The notes under the pieces are model-generated. The model was given only the letters and a program-made list of their open reading frames with translations. It ran no database searches and was not told where the DNA came from. This document shows positions 16,336 to 23,864 of a stretch of DNA of 64,000 nt, piece after piece (the stretch's first letter is position 1; every line of letters begins with the position of its first letter). The DNA is from Methylobacterium nodulans ORS 2060 (GTDB taxonomy: Bacteria > Pseudomonadota > Alphaproteobacteria > Rhizobiales > Beijerinckiaceae), in assembly GCF_000022085.1 (NCBI RefSeq), contig NC_011894.1, forward strand, positions 1,700,501 through 1,764,500, in the 5' to 3' direction. The position numbers were made by a program, and so were the translations under genes.

Positions 16336-17952
16336 ATGGTGGGCATTCTCGGGGAGCTGTCCGACGCCGGCAGCTCGTCTCCGGGCGGGACTGGCCTTCT
16401 CCCGCGTCTGGAGCTGATCTGGACGCAGGGGGCCGCCGACGCGGTCATCGGATTGTCCTGCGCCGCGATGGGTGTCGCGATCGCAATCGTCCTGGTGCGG
16501 CGCCGGGATCTGCCGTTCCGCGGCATTCTCTGGGCCTTCGCCGCCTTCATCCTGGGATGCGGGGCGACGCATGGGCTGGCCGGCTGGGCCCTGTGGGCGT
16601 CCCGGGACGGGCTTGAGGCGGATGTCAGGCTGGCGACCGCGCTCGCCGCGGTCGCCGCCGCCGTGGCGCTCTGGCGGGGCCTGCCCGCGGCGCTCGCGCT
16701 GCCCTCGCCGGGCGCTCTGCAGCAGGTCAGGCGGGAGCTGGGCGCCCGCATCCGCGAGCGCGACGCGGCCGAGAGGGCGAGCGCCGCCAAGAGCGCGTTC
16801 CTCGCCCGGGTCAGCCACGAGATCCGCAGCCCGCTCAACAGCATCCTCGGCTACACGGACCTGCTTCTCGGCGAGGCGAATCGCACCGCCGAGGAACGCC
16901 GCAAGCTCACCATCATCCAGGTCTCCGGATCCTCGCTTCTCGCGGTCGTGGACGACATCGTCGACTTCTCGCGAATCACCGCGGGCGAGGCCGCCCTGCG
17001 CTCCGAGCCCTTCGGCCTGCACGACCTCGTCGACACCACGCTCGCCATGGTCCGGCCTGCCGCCGAGAGCAAGGGGCTGCTTCTCTCCGTCGAGATCGCG
17101 CCCGACCTGCCGCGCCACCTGCGCGGCGACGAGGACCGGATCCGGCAGATCCTCCTCAACCTGCTCACCAACGCGATCAAGTTCACCGCGGCGGGATCGG
17201 TCTCGCTGACGCTGCGCCGCGAAGAGGTGGTGAGCGGCCGGGCTCGCATCACCGTCGCGGTCAAGGACACGGGCGCCGGCATCCCGCCCGACCGGCAGGC
17301 GACGCTGTTCCGGGGCGCCGACCCAGGCGAGGATGCGCATGTCCCCCGGATCGGCGGGTCGGGCCTGGGCCTGGTGATCTGCCGCAAGCTCGTCGCGCTC
17401 ATGGGGGGCGAGATCGGCTTCGAGAGCCACGAGGGCTACGGCTCGACCTTCTGGATCCGCCTCGACCTCGATCCGGTCGCCGCGCCGCCCGAGCTGCCGC
17501 CGCCTCGCCCGGAGCCGGACGAGATCCTCCCGGCCCCCCGCATCCTCCTCGTGGAGGACATTCCGGCGAACCAGGAGCTCGTGCGCCTGCTCCTGGAGGA
17601 GGAGGGTTACGCCGTCGATACCGCCTCGAACGGCGTCGAGGCCGTGGCGATGATCCGTTCGGCGCCCTACCGCCTCGTCCTGATGGACGTGCAGATGCCG
17701 ACGATGGACGGCCTGACCGCGACCCGCAGGATCCGGGAGATGGGAGGGCCCTCCGGGCGCATCCCGATCGTCGCCATGACCGGCAACATCCTGCCCCATC
17801 ACCTGGAGGCCTGCCGTGAGGCGGGCATGGACGACGTGATCGCCAAGCCCTTCAAACGGGCCGATCTCGCGGCCGTGATCGCCCACTGGACCCTGATCGA
17901 GGGCGACCGGCCGCGGCGGCCCGCCCGGGACGTCCTGTCTTCCCCGGCCTGA
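16336..17952 (+). CDS. hybrid histidine kinase with ethylene-receptor-like N-terminal membrane domain
   Basis: 538-residue membrane sensor. Residues 28-125 hold three hydrophobic segments. Without gaps they line up with the plant ETR1 ethylene-binding domain: Asp35 matches ETR1 Asp25, and FAAFILGCGATHGLAGW carries Cys75 and His79, equivalent to the Cu(I) ligands Cys65 and His69. ETR1 Tyr32, Ile35 and Pro36 are replaced (Cys, Met, Gly), so ethylene binding is uncertain. Then come the HisKA domain with His161 (ARVSHEIRSPLNS), HATPase motifs (LLNLLTNAIKF, VKDTGAGIP, GGSGLGLVICRKL), and a receiver with Asp451 (LVLMDVQMPTMDG). There is no GAF domain. ATG 16336 has GGAGAG six bases upstream; ATG 16315 is the alternative. 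Confidence 0.88.
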   Translation: MVGILGELSDAGSSSPGGTGLLPRLELIWTQGAADAVIGLSCAAMGVAIAIVLVRRRDLPFRGILWAFAAFILGCGATHGLAGWALWASRDGLEADVRLATALAAVAAAVALWRGLPAALALPSPGALQQVRRELGARIRERDAAERASAAKSAFLARVSHEIRSPLNSILGYTDLLLGEANRTAEERRKLTIIQVSGSSLLAVVDDIVDFSRITAGEAALRSEPFGLHDLVDTTLAMVRPAAESKGLLLSVEIAPDLPRHLRGDEDRIRQILLNLLTNAIKFTAAGSVSLTLRREEVVSGRARITVAVKDTGAGIPPDRQATLFRGADPGEDAHVPRIGGSGLGLVICRKLVALMGGEIGFESHEGYGSTFWIRLDLDPVAAPPELPPPRPEPDEILPAPRILLVEDIPANQELVRLLLEEEGYAVDTASNGVEAVAMIRSAPYRLVLMDVQMPTMDGLTATRRIREMGGPSGRIPIVAMTGNILPHHLEACREAGMDDVIAKPFKRADLAAVIAHWTLIEGDRPRRPARDVLSSPA

Positions 17953-18149
17953 CGCGCGGCGCCCCGGCTCGTCCTGCGGCGTCCGCGGGACAGCCTCGCA
18001 ATGCGGATTCCAGCTTCTCCCAAGCGGGGCGCGGAGCCCTGTTCCCGCCGCGCGAGCGCGGATCATCCGTTCGAGCGCAGCCGGACGAGGCTGGACAAGA
18101 TTGTCTGGCTGAGTAGCATTGGGTCCGCTTCAAAAGCGAAACTCTGACC

Positions 18150-18182
18150 AGCCCCGCCGCGCCCCCGCCGGCGGGGCTTTTT
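18150..18182 (+). terminator. orphan rho-independent terminator
   Basis: Stem AGCCCCGCC (18150-18158) / GGCGGGGCT (18170-18178) followed by five Ts. The nearest upstream gene ends 200 bases away, so it may end the kinase transcript or an unannotated small RNA starting around 18060-18120. Confidence 0.7.
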
Positions 18183-18329
18183 CTGGCCGGCGGAGAGCCG
18201 GTGCCGGAGAAACATCGTCCGCGTCTCCTGGACTTGCTTCAGGGCGCGCCGCCTCGGCTCGGGAATCGGCTGCGGCGCGGCGTCACCTATGCAGTCCTTC
18301 CCCCTTGCGCCGGCCGCGATTCCCTGCTT

Positions 18330-18346
18330 ACTTTGCATCGTAAAGT
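18330..18346. promoter_or_regulatory. operator-like palindrome, copy 1 (ACTTTGN5-type)
   Basis: ACTTTGCATCGTAAAGT, 43 bases before the membrane protein start. It closely matches ACTTTGTCATGCAAAGT at 19416-19432. The likely ligand is the winged-helix regulator encoded at 18999-19361. Confidence 0.6.
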
Positions 18347-18388
18347 TCGTCGCGTCCTCGACGAACCCGACGGGGGCTCCACCGCGCG

Positions 18389-19006
18389 ATGCCGCTCCAC
18401 GACCGGGACCTTGACCGGGCGCTCGCCGATATCGTGGCGATTCGCAGCCAGATCGCCCGCGACACCCATTTCCGCGGGCTCGGCCCGGCGACGATCGCGG
18501 CGACCGGCGGGCTCGCCCTCGCGGCCGCTGCCCTCCAGGCGGTCTGGTTCGCGCAGGGCACGGCGCTGGACTATTTCGTGTTCTGGATTGCCGTGGCGGC
18601 GCTCGCGGTGGCGCTGATCGGCGTCGAGGCGGTGACGCGCTCGCGGCGGCTGCATTCGGGGCTCGCCGACGCGATGATCGTCTCGGCGGTGGAGCAGTTC
18701 CTGCCCTCGCTCGCGGCCGGCGCCCTCGTGGCCCTGGTGCTCGCCCGCGTGACGCCCGACAGCCTCTGGCTGCTCCCGGGCCTCTGGCAGGTCTTCGTGA
18801 GCCTCGGGCTGTTCGCGGCGACGCGCACGCTGCCCCGTGCCGTGCAGCTCGCGGGGGCATGGTACCTGCTCGCGGGCCTGGCCGAGATTGCGCTCGCGGC
18901 CGAAACCCGGACCCTGTCGCCCTGGGCGATGGGCCTGCCCTTCGGCATCGGGCAGGTGCTGCTCGCCCTCATCCTCCATCTTTCCTGCCGGGACACCGAT
19001 GTCTGA
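18389..19006 (+). CDS. multi-pass membrane protein of the prenyltransferase module
   Basis: 205-residue integral membrane protein without a recognised function. A short charged N-terminus (LHDRDLDRALADIVAIRSQ) leads to about six hydrophobic segments, near residues 38-54, 58-78, 100-117, 125-140, 145-165 and 175-198. It overlaps the next gene (a winged-helix regulator) by eight bases, so the two are translationally coupled, and the prenyltransferase gene follows. An operator-like palindrome lies just upstream. A role in envelope or isoprenoid lipid metabolism is inferred from this context only. Confidence 0.75.
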   Translation: MPLHDRDLDRALADIVAIRSQIARDTHFRGLGPATIAATGGLALAAAALQAVWFAQGTALDYFVFWIAVAALAVALIGVEAVTRSRRLHSGLADAMIVSAVEQFLPSLAAGALVALVLARVTPDSLWLLPGLWQVFVSLGLFAATRTLPRAVQLAGAWYLLAGLAEIALAAETRTLSPWAMGLPFGIGQVLLALILHLSCRDTDV

Positions 19007-19361
19007 GCCGAGCGGACGCTTCTCCTACGAGGGCCTCGACCGGGTGATCCACGAGCGGGCGCGCCTGAGCGTGCTCACCTCGCTCGTCACCCACCCGGAC
19101 GGCCTCCTGTTCGGCGATCTGAAGCAGCTCTGCGGCCTGACCGACGGCAATCTCAGCCGGCACCTGCAGGTGCTGCAGGAGGCGGGCTTCGTCGAGGTCC
19201 GGAAGGGCTTCACCCAGAACCGCCCGCAGACGGTCTGCCGCCTGACCCCGAACGGCCGCCGCCGCTTCCTCGACTATCTCACGGTCCTCGAACAGGTGGT
19301 GCGCGACGCCGCCCAGGCCGTGGACGAGGCGCCGGCAGCCTACGGCTCCCTGCGGCCGTAA
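18999..19361 (+). CDS. winged-helix DNA-binding regulator (HTH_34 / MarR-like)
   Basis: 120-residue protein built as one winged-helix domain: [52 protein letters not shown] recognition helix region near residues 38-70, then a basic wing ([21 protein letters not shown]). The C-terminal helix probably dimerises. Such proteins are usually small repressors. ATG at 18999 overlaps the end of the membrane protein gene. Matching palindromes before the first gene (18330) and across the start of the third (19416) make it the likely repressor of the whole module. Confidence 0.85.
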   Translation: MSEPSGRFSYEGLDRVIHERARLSVLTSLVTHPDGLLFGDLKQLCGLTDGNLSRHLQVLQEAGFVEVRKGFTQNRPQTVCRLTPNGRRRFLDYLTVLEQVVRDAAQAVDEAPAAYGSLRP

Positions 19362-19415
19362 AGCCATCGCTCACCCTTTGGCGTGACCCTCGACCGGAGG
19401 GCAATCCGCCCGGAG

Positions 19416-19432
19416 ACTTTGTCATGCAAAGT
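19416..19432. promoter_or_regulatory. operator-like palindrome, copy 2, overlapping the prenyltransferase start codon
   Basis: ACTTTGTCATGCAAAGT with six-base arms. The ATG of the next gene is its centre (19424-19426). A bound repressor here would block both transcription and ribosome loading. Partner of the palindrome at 18330. Confidence 0.6.
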
Positions 19433-20125
19433 TCTTGCGATCACCGAAGCGGCCTGCACGTCGCCGCGATCATGGACGGGAACGGGCGCTGGGCCACGGC
19501 CCGGGGCCTGCCCCGCACGGCCGGGCACCGGGCGGGCGTCGAGGCGATCCGCCGGGTGGCGGAGGCGGCGCCCGACCTCGGCATCGGCACGCTGACCCTC
19601 TTCGCCTTCTCGTCCGACAACTGGCGCCGTCCGCCCGCGGAGGTGGCCGGGTTGATGAGCCTGCTGCGCCGCTACCTGCGCCACGAGACCGGGCGGCTCG
19701 CCCGCACGGGCACCCGCCTCACGGTGATCGGCCGCCGCGACCGGCTGCCCGCGGGGCTTCCCGATGCGCTGGCGCGGGCCGAGGCGGAGACGGAAGGGGG
19801 CGAGCGGCTGCACCTGCGCATCGCGGTCGACTATTCGGCCCGCGACGCCATCCTGGCGGCAGCGGCGGCGGGGATCCCCGAGAGCCGCGAGGCTTTCGGC
19901 CGGCTTCTGTCCGGCGGGGTGCCGGACGTGGACCTGCTGATCCGCTCCGGCGGGGAGAAGCGGCTCTCCGACTTCCTGCTCTGGGAATGCGCCTACGCCG
20001 AACTCCACTTCAGCGACAGGATGTGGCCGGATTTCGGCCCGGACGACCTCGCGGGGGCGCTCCGCGACTTTGCCGGGCGCGAGCGGCGCTTCGGGGGATT
20101 GGGGTCGGTGCCGGCGGCGGCGTGA
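19424..20125 (+). CDS. cis-prenyltransferase (undecaprenyl-diphosphate synthase family)
   Basis: 233-residue cis-prenyltransferase that condenses isopentenyl diphosphate units. Family motifs are complete: IMDGNGRWA (catalytic Asp near residue 18), [24 protein letters not shown], and the C-terminal [20 protein letters not shown] with the expected Arg and Glu residues. It could be the housekeeping UppS, but its link to a regulator and a membrane protein, rather than to cdsA/rseP/bamA, suggests a second, regulated paralogue. CGGAG lies eight bases before the ATG. An operator-like palindrome covers the start codon. Confidence 0.92.
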   Translation: MQSSCDHRSGLHVAAIMDGNGRWATARGLPRTAGHRAGVEAIRRVAEAAPDLGIGTLTLFAFSSDNWRRPPAEVAGLMSLLRRYLRHETGRLARTGTRLTVIGRRDRLPAGLPDALARAEAETEGGERLHLRIAVDYSARDAILAAAAAGIPESREAFGRLLSGGVPDVDLLIRSGGEKRLSDFLLWECAYAELHFSDRMWPDFGPDDLAGALRDFAGRERRFGGLGSVPAAA

Positions 20126-20270
20126 GCGGCGGGTCCGGCGCCGGGGACGAAGCGCCGTTCCGTCGCCAAGGGAATCCGAACCGGCTTCGACAGTCGGCCT
20201 GCCTTCCTCACAGCAGCGGAGCGTTCGGGTATCCTGTGCGGAGCCACTCCCGCCTGGACTGCCAACGGAC

Positions 20271-21164
20271 ATGGACGACATCGGCGCTACGACACAGCCG
20301 AAAGCCAAGCGATCGCGCCCCCACGGCAGCCCGGCGCGGGCCGGGGAGCGTGCGGACGCGCAACGCCGGGGCATCCAGTCGATGGAGACCGGGCTGCACC
20401 TGCTCGCCTCCCTGGCGGCCTGCGGTGGACCGGTGCCGCTCTCGGCCGTGGCGCAGCGCGCCGGTGTATCGCCGAGCCAAGCGCACCGGTACCTCAGCAG
20501 CCTCATGGCCGCCGGCATGGCGAAACAGGATCCCGGTACCGGATTCTACGACCTCGATGCGGGGGCCATCCGCCTCGGCCTCGCGGCCCTGGCGCGGATC
20601 GACGTCTTCGCCCGCGCGGACGTCACCTTCATGGACTTCGCGCGGGCGACGGGCCGGACCTGCCTCCTCGCCGTCTGGGGTGATGCAGGCGCCACGGTGG
20701 TGCGCTGGTATCCGGGGACCCCGCCGGTCATCACCTCGCTCGCAATCGGGTCCGTCATGCCCCTGCTGCGTTCGGCCACCGGACGGGTCTTTCTCGCCTT
20801 CGGCGACCGTGAGGCCATGGATGCCGAAGCGCGACGGGCCCGGGAGGCCGACCGGGCCGATGCCCCTATCGACCTCGAGGCGATCCGGCGGGAGGTGCGC
20901 GCGGCGGGTGGTGCGCAGGTCGACAACACGCTCATTCCGGGCCTGCGCGCCGCTGCGGCGCCGGTCTTCGACCTGCAGGGCCGGCTGGCCGTCGTGGCGA
21001 CCGCGATGGCCTCATCCGCATTCGATCCGACGGGCGACGCCGCGGCTGTCGCCGCGCTTCACGCCGCCTGCCGCGACGTGACTGAAGCGATCGGTGGCCG
21101 CTGGCCCGGCGCAGTCTCTGCCGGCAGCGAAGGTCGGACGCCGCAGGCGCAGCCTCGACCATAG
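20271..21164 (+). CDS. IclR-family transcriptional regulator
   Basis: 297-residue IclR-type regulator. A charged N-terminal tail (about 35 residues) precedes the winged helix: RGIQSMETGLHLLASLAACG, then LSAVAQRAGVSPSQAHRYLS. The C-terminal effector domain is recognisable (FMDFARATGRTCLLAVWGD, GSVMPLLRSATGRVFLAFGD, and a final AAAAPVFDLQGRLAVVATAM). It lies upstream of a flavin monooxygenase gene on the same strand, with palindromes in between (21287-21300; 21318-21359), so it is probably the regulator of an aromatic-type catabolic step. Inducer unknown. Confidence 0.88.
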   Translation: MDDIGATTQPKAKRSRPHGSPARAGERADAQRRGIQSMETGLHLLASLAACGGPVPLSAVAQRAGVSPSQAHRYLSSLMAAGMAKQDPGTGFYDLDAGAIRLGLAALARIDVFARADVTFMDFARATGRTCLLAVWGDAGATVVRWYPGTPPVITSLAIGSVMPLLRSATGRVFLAFGDREAMDAEARRAREADRADAPIDLEAIRREVRAAGGAQVDNTLIPGLRAAAAPVFDLQGRLAVVATAMASSAFDPTGDAAAVAALHAACRDVTEAIGGRWPGAVSAGSEGRTPQAQPRP

Positions 21165-21195
21165 GCTTGGAGGTCGGGCGCCCATTGCGCGGCTC

Positions 21196-21225
21196 GTCTC
21201 GGAAGGAATCAACCGGAAGCCGTAT
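21196..21225 (+). repeat. solo copy of the long inverted-repeat arm tip
   Basis: GTCTCGGAAGGAATCAACCG then GAAGCCGTAT, matching the outer end of the 29989-30246 inverted repeat (GTCTCCGAACGGATCAACCG then GAAGCCGTAT at 30217-30246). It lies between the IclR and monooxygenase genes. Confidence 0.6.
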
Positions 21226-21286
21226 CTCGGAGCGCTGATGCCGGCGGTCCGGTGTCGCGTGCGCGCATCGGCATCGTTCCTCAAGG

Positions 21287-21300
21287 TGCAATGCGTTGCA
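21287..21300. promoter_or_regulatory. operator-like palindrome upstream of the monooxygenase gene
   Basis: TGCAATGCGTTGCA, five-base arms around TGCG. A second inverted repeat follows: CTCGTTGC (21318-21325) with GCAACGAG (21352-21359). Both lie in an AT-rich stretch before the monooxygenase ribosome site and are candidate IclR sites. Confidence 0.5.
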
Positions 21301-21375
21301 TATTGACGAACAGGTTTCTCGTTGCTAAATGGGCAATCAATTCCTCATTATGCAACGAGGAAATCGGAGGATCGC

Positions 21376-22608
21376 ATGACGGCAGGCATGGGCATCCACG
21401 GATTGCGGATCGCCATCATCGGGGCTGGGATCGGAGGTTTGACGCTCGCGCTCGCGCTGCGGCAGCGCGGCATGACGGCGGCGGTCTACGAGCAGGCCCC
21501 CGAACTGACCGAGATCGGCGCCGCAGTGGCCCTCTCCGCCAACGCGACCCGCGAGCTGCGGCGGCTTGGCGTCCTCGACGGCGTCACCGCTGCCTCGACG
21601 GAACCCAGCGCCCTGATCTACCGCAGCTGGCAGGACGGCCGATCGATCGCGGCTTTCCCCGTGCATGACGGCCTCGCCTATCAGACTCGATTCGGCGCGC
21701 CCTATTGCGGCATTCACCGCGCCGACCTTCAGCATGTCCTCGCGGGCGCACTCGGCGGCTCGGGGCTGCAGCTCGGGCATCGGCTGGTCGACCTCGCCGA
21801 AAGCGGCGACGGCATCCGGCTCGAATTCGCCAACGGCCAGTCGGCGCAGGCGGATCTGGTGATCGGGGCGGACGGGGTCCGCTCCGTGGTCCGCCGATAC
21901 GTCACGGGCGGCGAAGACGCGGTCTATTCCGGCACCAGCGCCTTTCGGGGCATCGTTCCGTTAAGCCGGTTGCCCTCGCTGCCCGACCCTCAGGCCATCC
22001 AGTTCTGGATGGGGCCGGACGCCCACCTCCTGCACTACGCGATCGGGGGAGGGGGGCAGGACGTCAACTTCTTCGCGGTCGTCGAAGGCCCGAAGGCGTG
22101 GTCGCACACGGGCTGGCAGGCCCCGGTCGGGCACGGCGAAGCGCTCGCCGCCTTCAAGGGCTGGCACCCCGCCGTGACCGAGATGATCGGCGCCGTCGAG
22201 CACACGGTGCGGTGGGGCCTGTTCACGGTGCGCCCGTTGCTTCACTGGTTCCGAGGCCGCGCGGTTCTTTTGGGCGATGCCGCCCATGCGATGCTGCCGC
22301 ATCACGGCCAGGGGGCGAATACGACGATCGAGGATGCGATCACCCTGGCCGAGCTGCTCGCCACCGCCAGCCCCGGCCGGCTCGAAACCTCGCTCGGCCG
22401 CTACCAGGCGATGCGACGGGCGCGCACCCGCAAGATCCAGCGCAGCTCGCGGGTGACGAACGACCTGCTGCACCTGCAGGACGGCCCCGCGCTGGCCGAT
22501 CGCGACCGGCGCGTATCCAGGTTCCCCGAGGATTTCGGCTGGATCCACGCCTTCGATGCGCTGGGCTCCGTAACCGGGTCCGCGCCCATTTCTCGGCCGG
22601 CCGCGTGA
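21376..22608 (+). CDS. FAD-dependent aromatic monooxygenase (salicylate / 3-hydroxybenzoate hydroxylase type)
   Basis: 410-residue flavoprotein of the PHBH-like class A monooxygenases. The dinucleotide fold IAIIGAGIGGLTLALALRQ is at residues 10-28, with VYEQAPELTEIGAAVALSAN after it. The DG motif is ADLVIGADGVRSVVRR and the second FAD motif GRAVLLGDAAHAMLPHHGQG. The PHHGQG form is common in salicylate hydroxylase-like enzymes. The substrate cannot be fixed. ATG 21376 follows CGGAGGATCGC. The acyl carrier protein gene starts 30 bases later, so the substrate might be carrier-bound; this is inference. Confidence 0.88.
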   Translation: MTAGMGIHGLRIAIIGAGIGGLTLALALRQRGMTAAVYEQAPELTEIGAAVALSANATRELRRLGVLDGVTAASTEPSALIYRSWQDGRSIAAFPVHDGLAYQTRFGAPYCGIHRADLQHVLAGALGGSGLQLGHRLVDLAESGDGIRLEFANGQSAQADLVIGADGVRSVVRRYVTGGEDAVYSGTSAFRGIVPLSRLPSLPDPQAIQFWMGPDAHLLHYAIGGGGQDVNFFAVVEGPKAWSHTGWQAPVGHGEALAAFKGWHPAVTEMIGAVEHTVRWGLFTVRPLLHWFRGRAVLLGDAAHAMLPHHGQGANTTIEDAITLAELLATASPGRLETSLGRYQAMRRARTRKIQRSSRVTNDLLHLQDGPALADRDRRVSRFPEDFGWIHAFDALGSVTGSAPISRPAA

Positions 22609-22638
22609 AGCTAGGGACCGATGCGGGAGGATGGAGAC

Positions 22639-22911
22639 ATGCAGCAGAACGCCATTGAGGCGACCCTGATCCGGATCCTCGAGGAGGTTGCCGGGGTCGA
22701 CCGGGCGGCGATCTCTCGGGACAGGCGCCTCCGAGAGGAGTTGGGCGTCGATTCGCTTTCGCTGGTCGACGTCGCCGTTGCGGCGGAGGATGCGCTCGGT
22801 CTGGCGCTTCCGGACGAGGAGCTGGAGCGTGCCCGAACGGTCGGGGACGTCATCGACTTCATTCGGCGCGCAACGGCGTCCGCCGAGATCGTGTCGCCGC
22901 GCCCGTCATAG
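22639..22911 (+). CDS. acyl carrier protein-like protein
   Basis: 90-residue acyl carrier protein. The phosphopantetheine site is Ser39 in LGVDSLSLVDVAVAAED, between helix 1 (LIRILEEVAGVD) and helix 3 (LPDEELERARTVGDVIDFIR). It is not the housekeeping AcpP, since no fab genes are near. The ATG at 22639 has GGAGG eight bases upstream; an in-frame ATG at 22621 is the alternative. It is 30 bases downstream of a flavin monooxygenase gene and probably co-transcribed with it, suggesting modification of a carrier-bound acyl group or a small secondary pathway. Confidence 0.88.
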   Translation: MQQNAIEATLIRILEEVAGVDRAAISRDRRLREELGVDSLSLVDVAVAAEDALGLALPDEELERARTVGDVIDFIRRATASAEIVSPRPS

Positions 22912-23039
22912 CGGCGACGCTCCACCGCGTTCAGAGCGCAAGCGCTCGGGGAGAGCCCCGGGCGTCGGCAGATCCCGAGTCGGCCACGCAGGAGAACCGC
23001 GCTATGGAGGAGGCCGGACGTCCCTCACGTGAGTTGACC

Positions 23040-23573
23040 ATGCCGCTCTATGCCCTCGACGACCACCGTCCCCGTCTGGCCGACCCCGCCCGGTTCTGGA
23101 TCGCCCCCGACGCCCATGTGATCGGGCAGGTCGAGATCGGGCTCGACGTCAACATCTGGTTCACGGCCGTGCTGCGGGGCGACAACGAGCCGATCCGGCT
23201 CGGCGCGCGCACCAACATCCAGGACGGGGCGATGCTCCACACGGATCCGGGCTTCCCGCTCGATCTCGGGGAGGACGTGACCATCGGCCACCACGCCATC
23301 GTGCATGGCTGCACGGTCGGGGCGAACTCGCTCGTCGGGATGGGGGCGACCCTGCTCAACGGTGCCAGGATCGGCCGCAACTGCCTCGTCGGCGCGAACG
23401 CGCTCGTGACGGAGGGCAAGGAATTTCCCGATAACAGCCTGATCGTCGGCGCCCCCGCCAAGGCGGTGCGCAGCCTCGACGACAAGGCCGTGGAGGGCTT
23501 GCGGATCGCGGCGCAGCGCTACGTCGCCAATGCCCGCCGCTTCGCCGCGGGGCTCAAGCGGGTCGACCCGTAG
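23040..23573 (+). CDS. gamma-class carbonic anhydrase family protein
   Basis: 177-residue left-handed beta-helix protein of the gamma-carbonic anhydrase / PaaY group. Hexapeptide repeats run through the middle. The three zinc histidines are placed as in Cam: His in MLHTDPG and two in GHHAIVHGC. VGMGATLLNGA, LVGANALVTEG and IVGAPAKAVR follow. The family usually starts MPLYxLD, so I chose ATG 23040; an in-frame ATG at 23004 has a better ribosome site (GGAGA) and would add 12 residues. It may hydrate CO2; many members are also called transferases. Confidence 0.9.
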   Translation: MPLYALDDHRPRLADPARFWIAPDAHVIGQVEIGLDVNIWFTAVLRGDNEPIRLGARTNIQDGAMLHTDPGFPLDLGEDVTIGHHAIVHGCTVGANSLVGMGATLLNGARIGRNCLVGANALVTEGKEFPDNSLIVGAPAKAVRSLDDKAVEGLRIAAQRYVANARRFAAGLKRVDP

Positions 23574-23633
23574 GATCGACCCGCAGCGTCAATCCGGTGC
23601 GCGATCCGGGCTACGAGCGCCTGCTGCCGCGCA

Positions 23634-23750
23634 TGCTCACGCATCGGGCCGTGGAGTTCATCCCGAATGTTCGGTGCCAAGCCAGAGGCTTTGTGGAGGC
23701 TTGGCGGAAATCCAAGAACGGAACCAGCGGTCATTTTCAAGGCCCGCTGG
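23634..23750 (+). repeat. dispersed intergenic repeat R1, copy b
   Basis: Matches 5994-6112 across its length (CGAATGTTCGGTGCCAAGCC is identical). The closing hairpin is kept with changed bases: CCAGCGG (23724-23730) pairs with CCGCTGG (23744-23750), where copy a has CCAACGG / CCGTTGG. Confidence 0.8.
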
Positions 23751-23754
23751 TACG

Positions 23755-23803
23755 ATACGGGTTCAGGTTGATCTGTTCCGAGACGAGGATGCGCGGGATC
23801 CCC
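23755..23803 (+). repeat. degenerate arm of the long inverted repeat
   Basis: ATACGGGTTCAGGTTGATCT, then GTTCCGAGACGAGG and GCGCGGGATCCCC. It matches the left arm of the 29989-30246 element with several changes and a deletion, and directly follows R1 copy b. Together they fill the gap between the carbonic anhydrase and LysM genes. Confidence 0.6.
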
Positions 23804-23864
23804 GTCTACGACTCGATTGCCGTGACGCTGTGGGCGGCGCATCGGAGCCGATCCGGCGCCGCTC

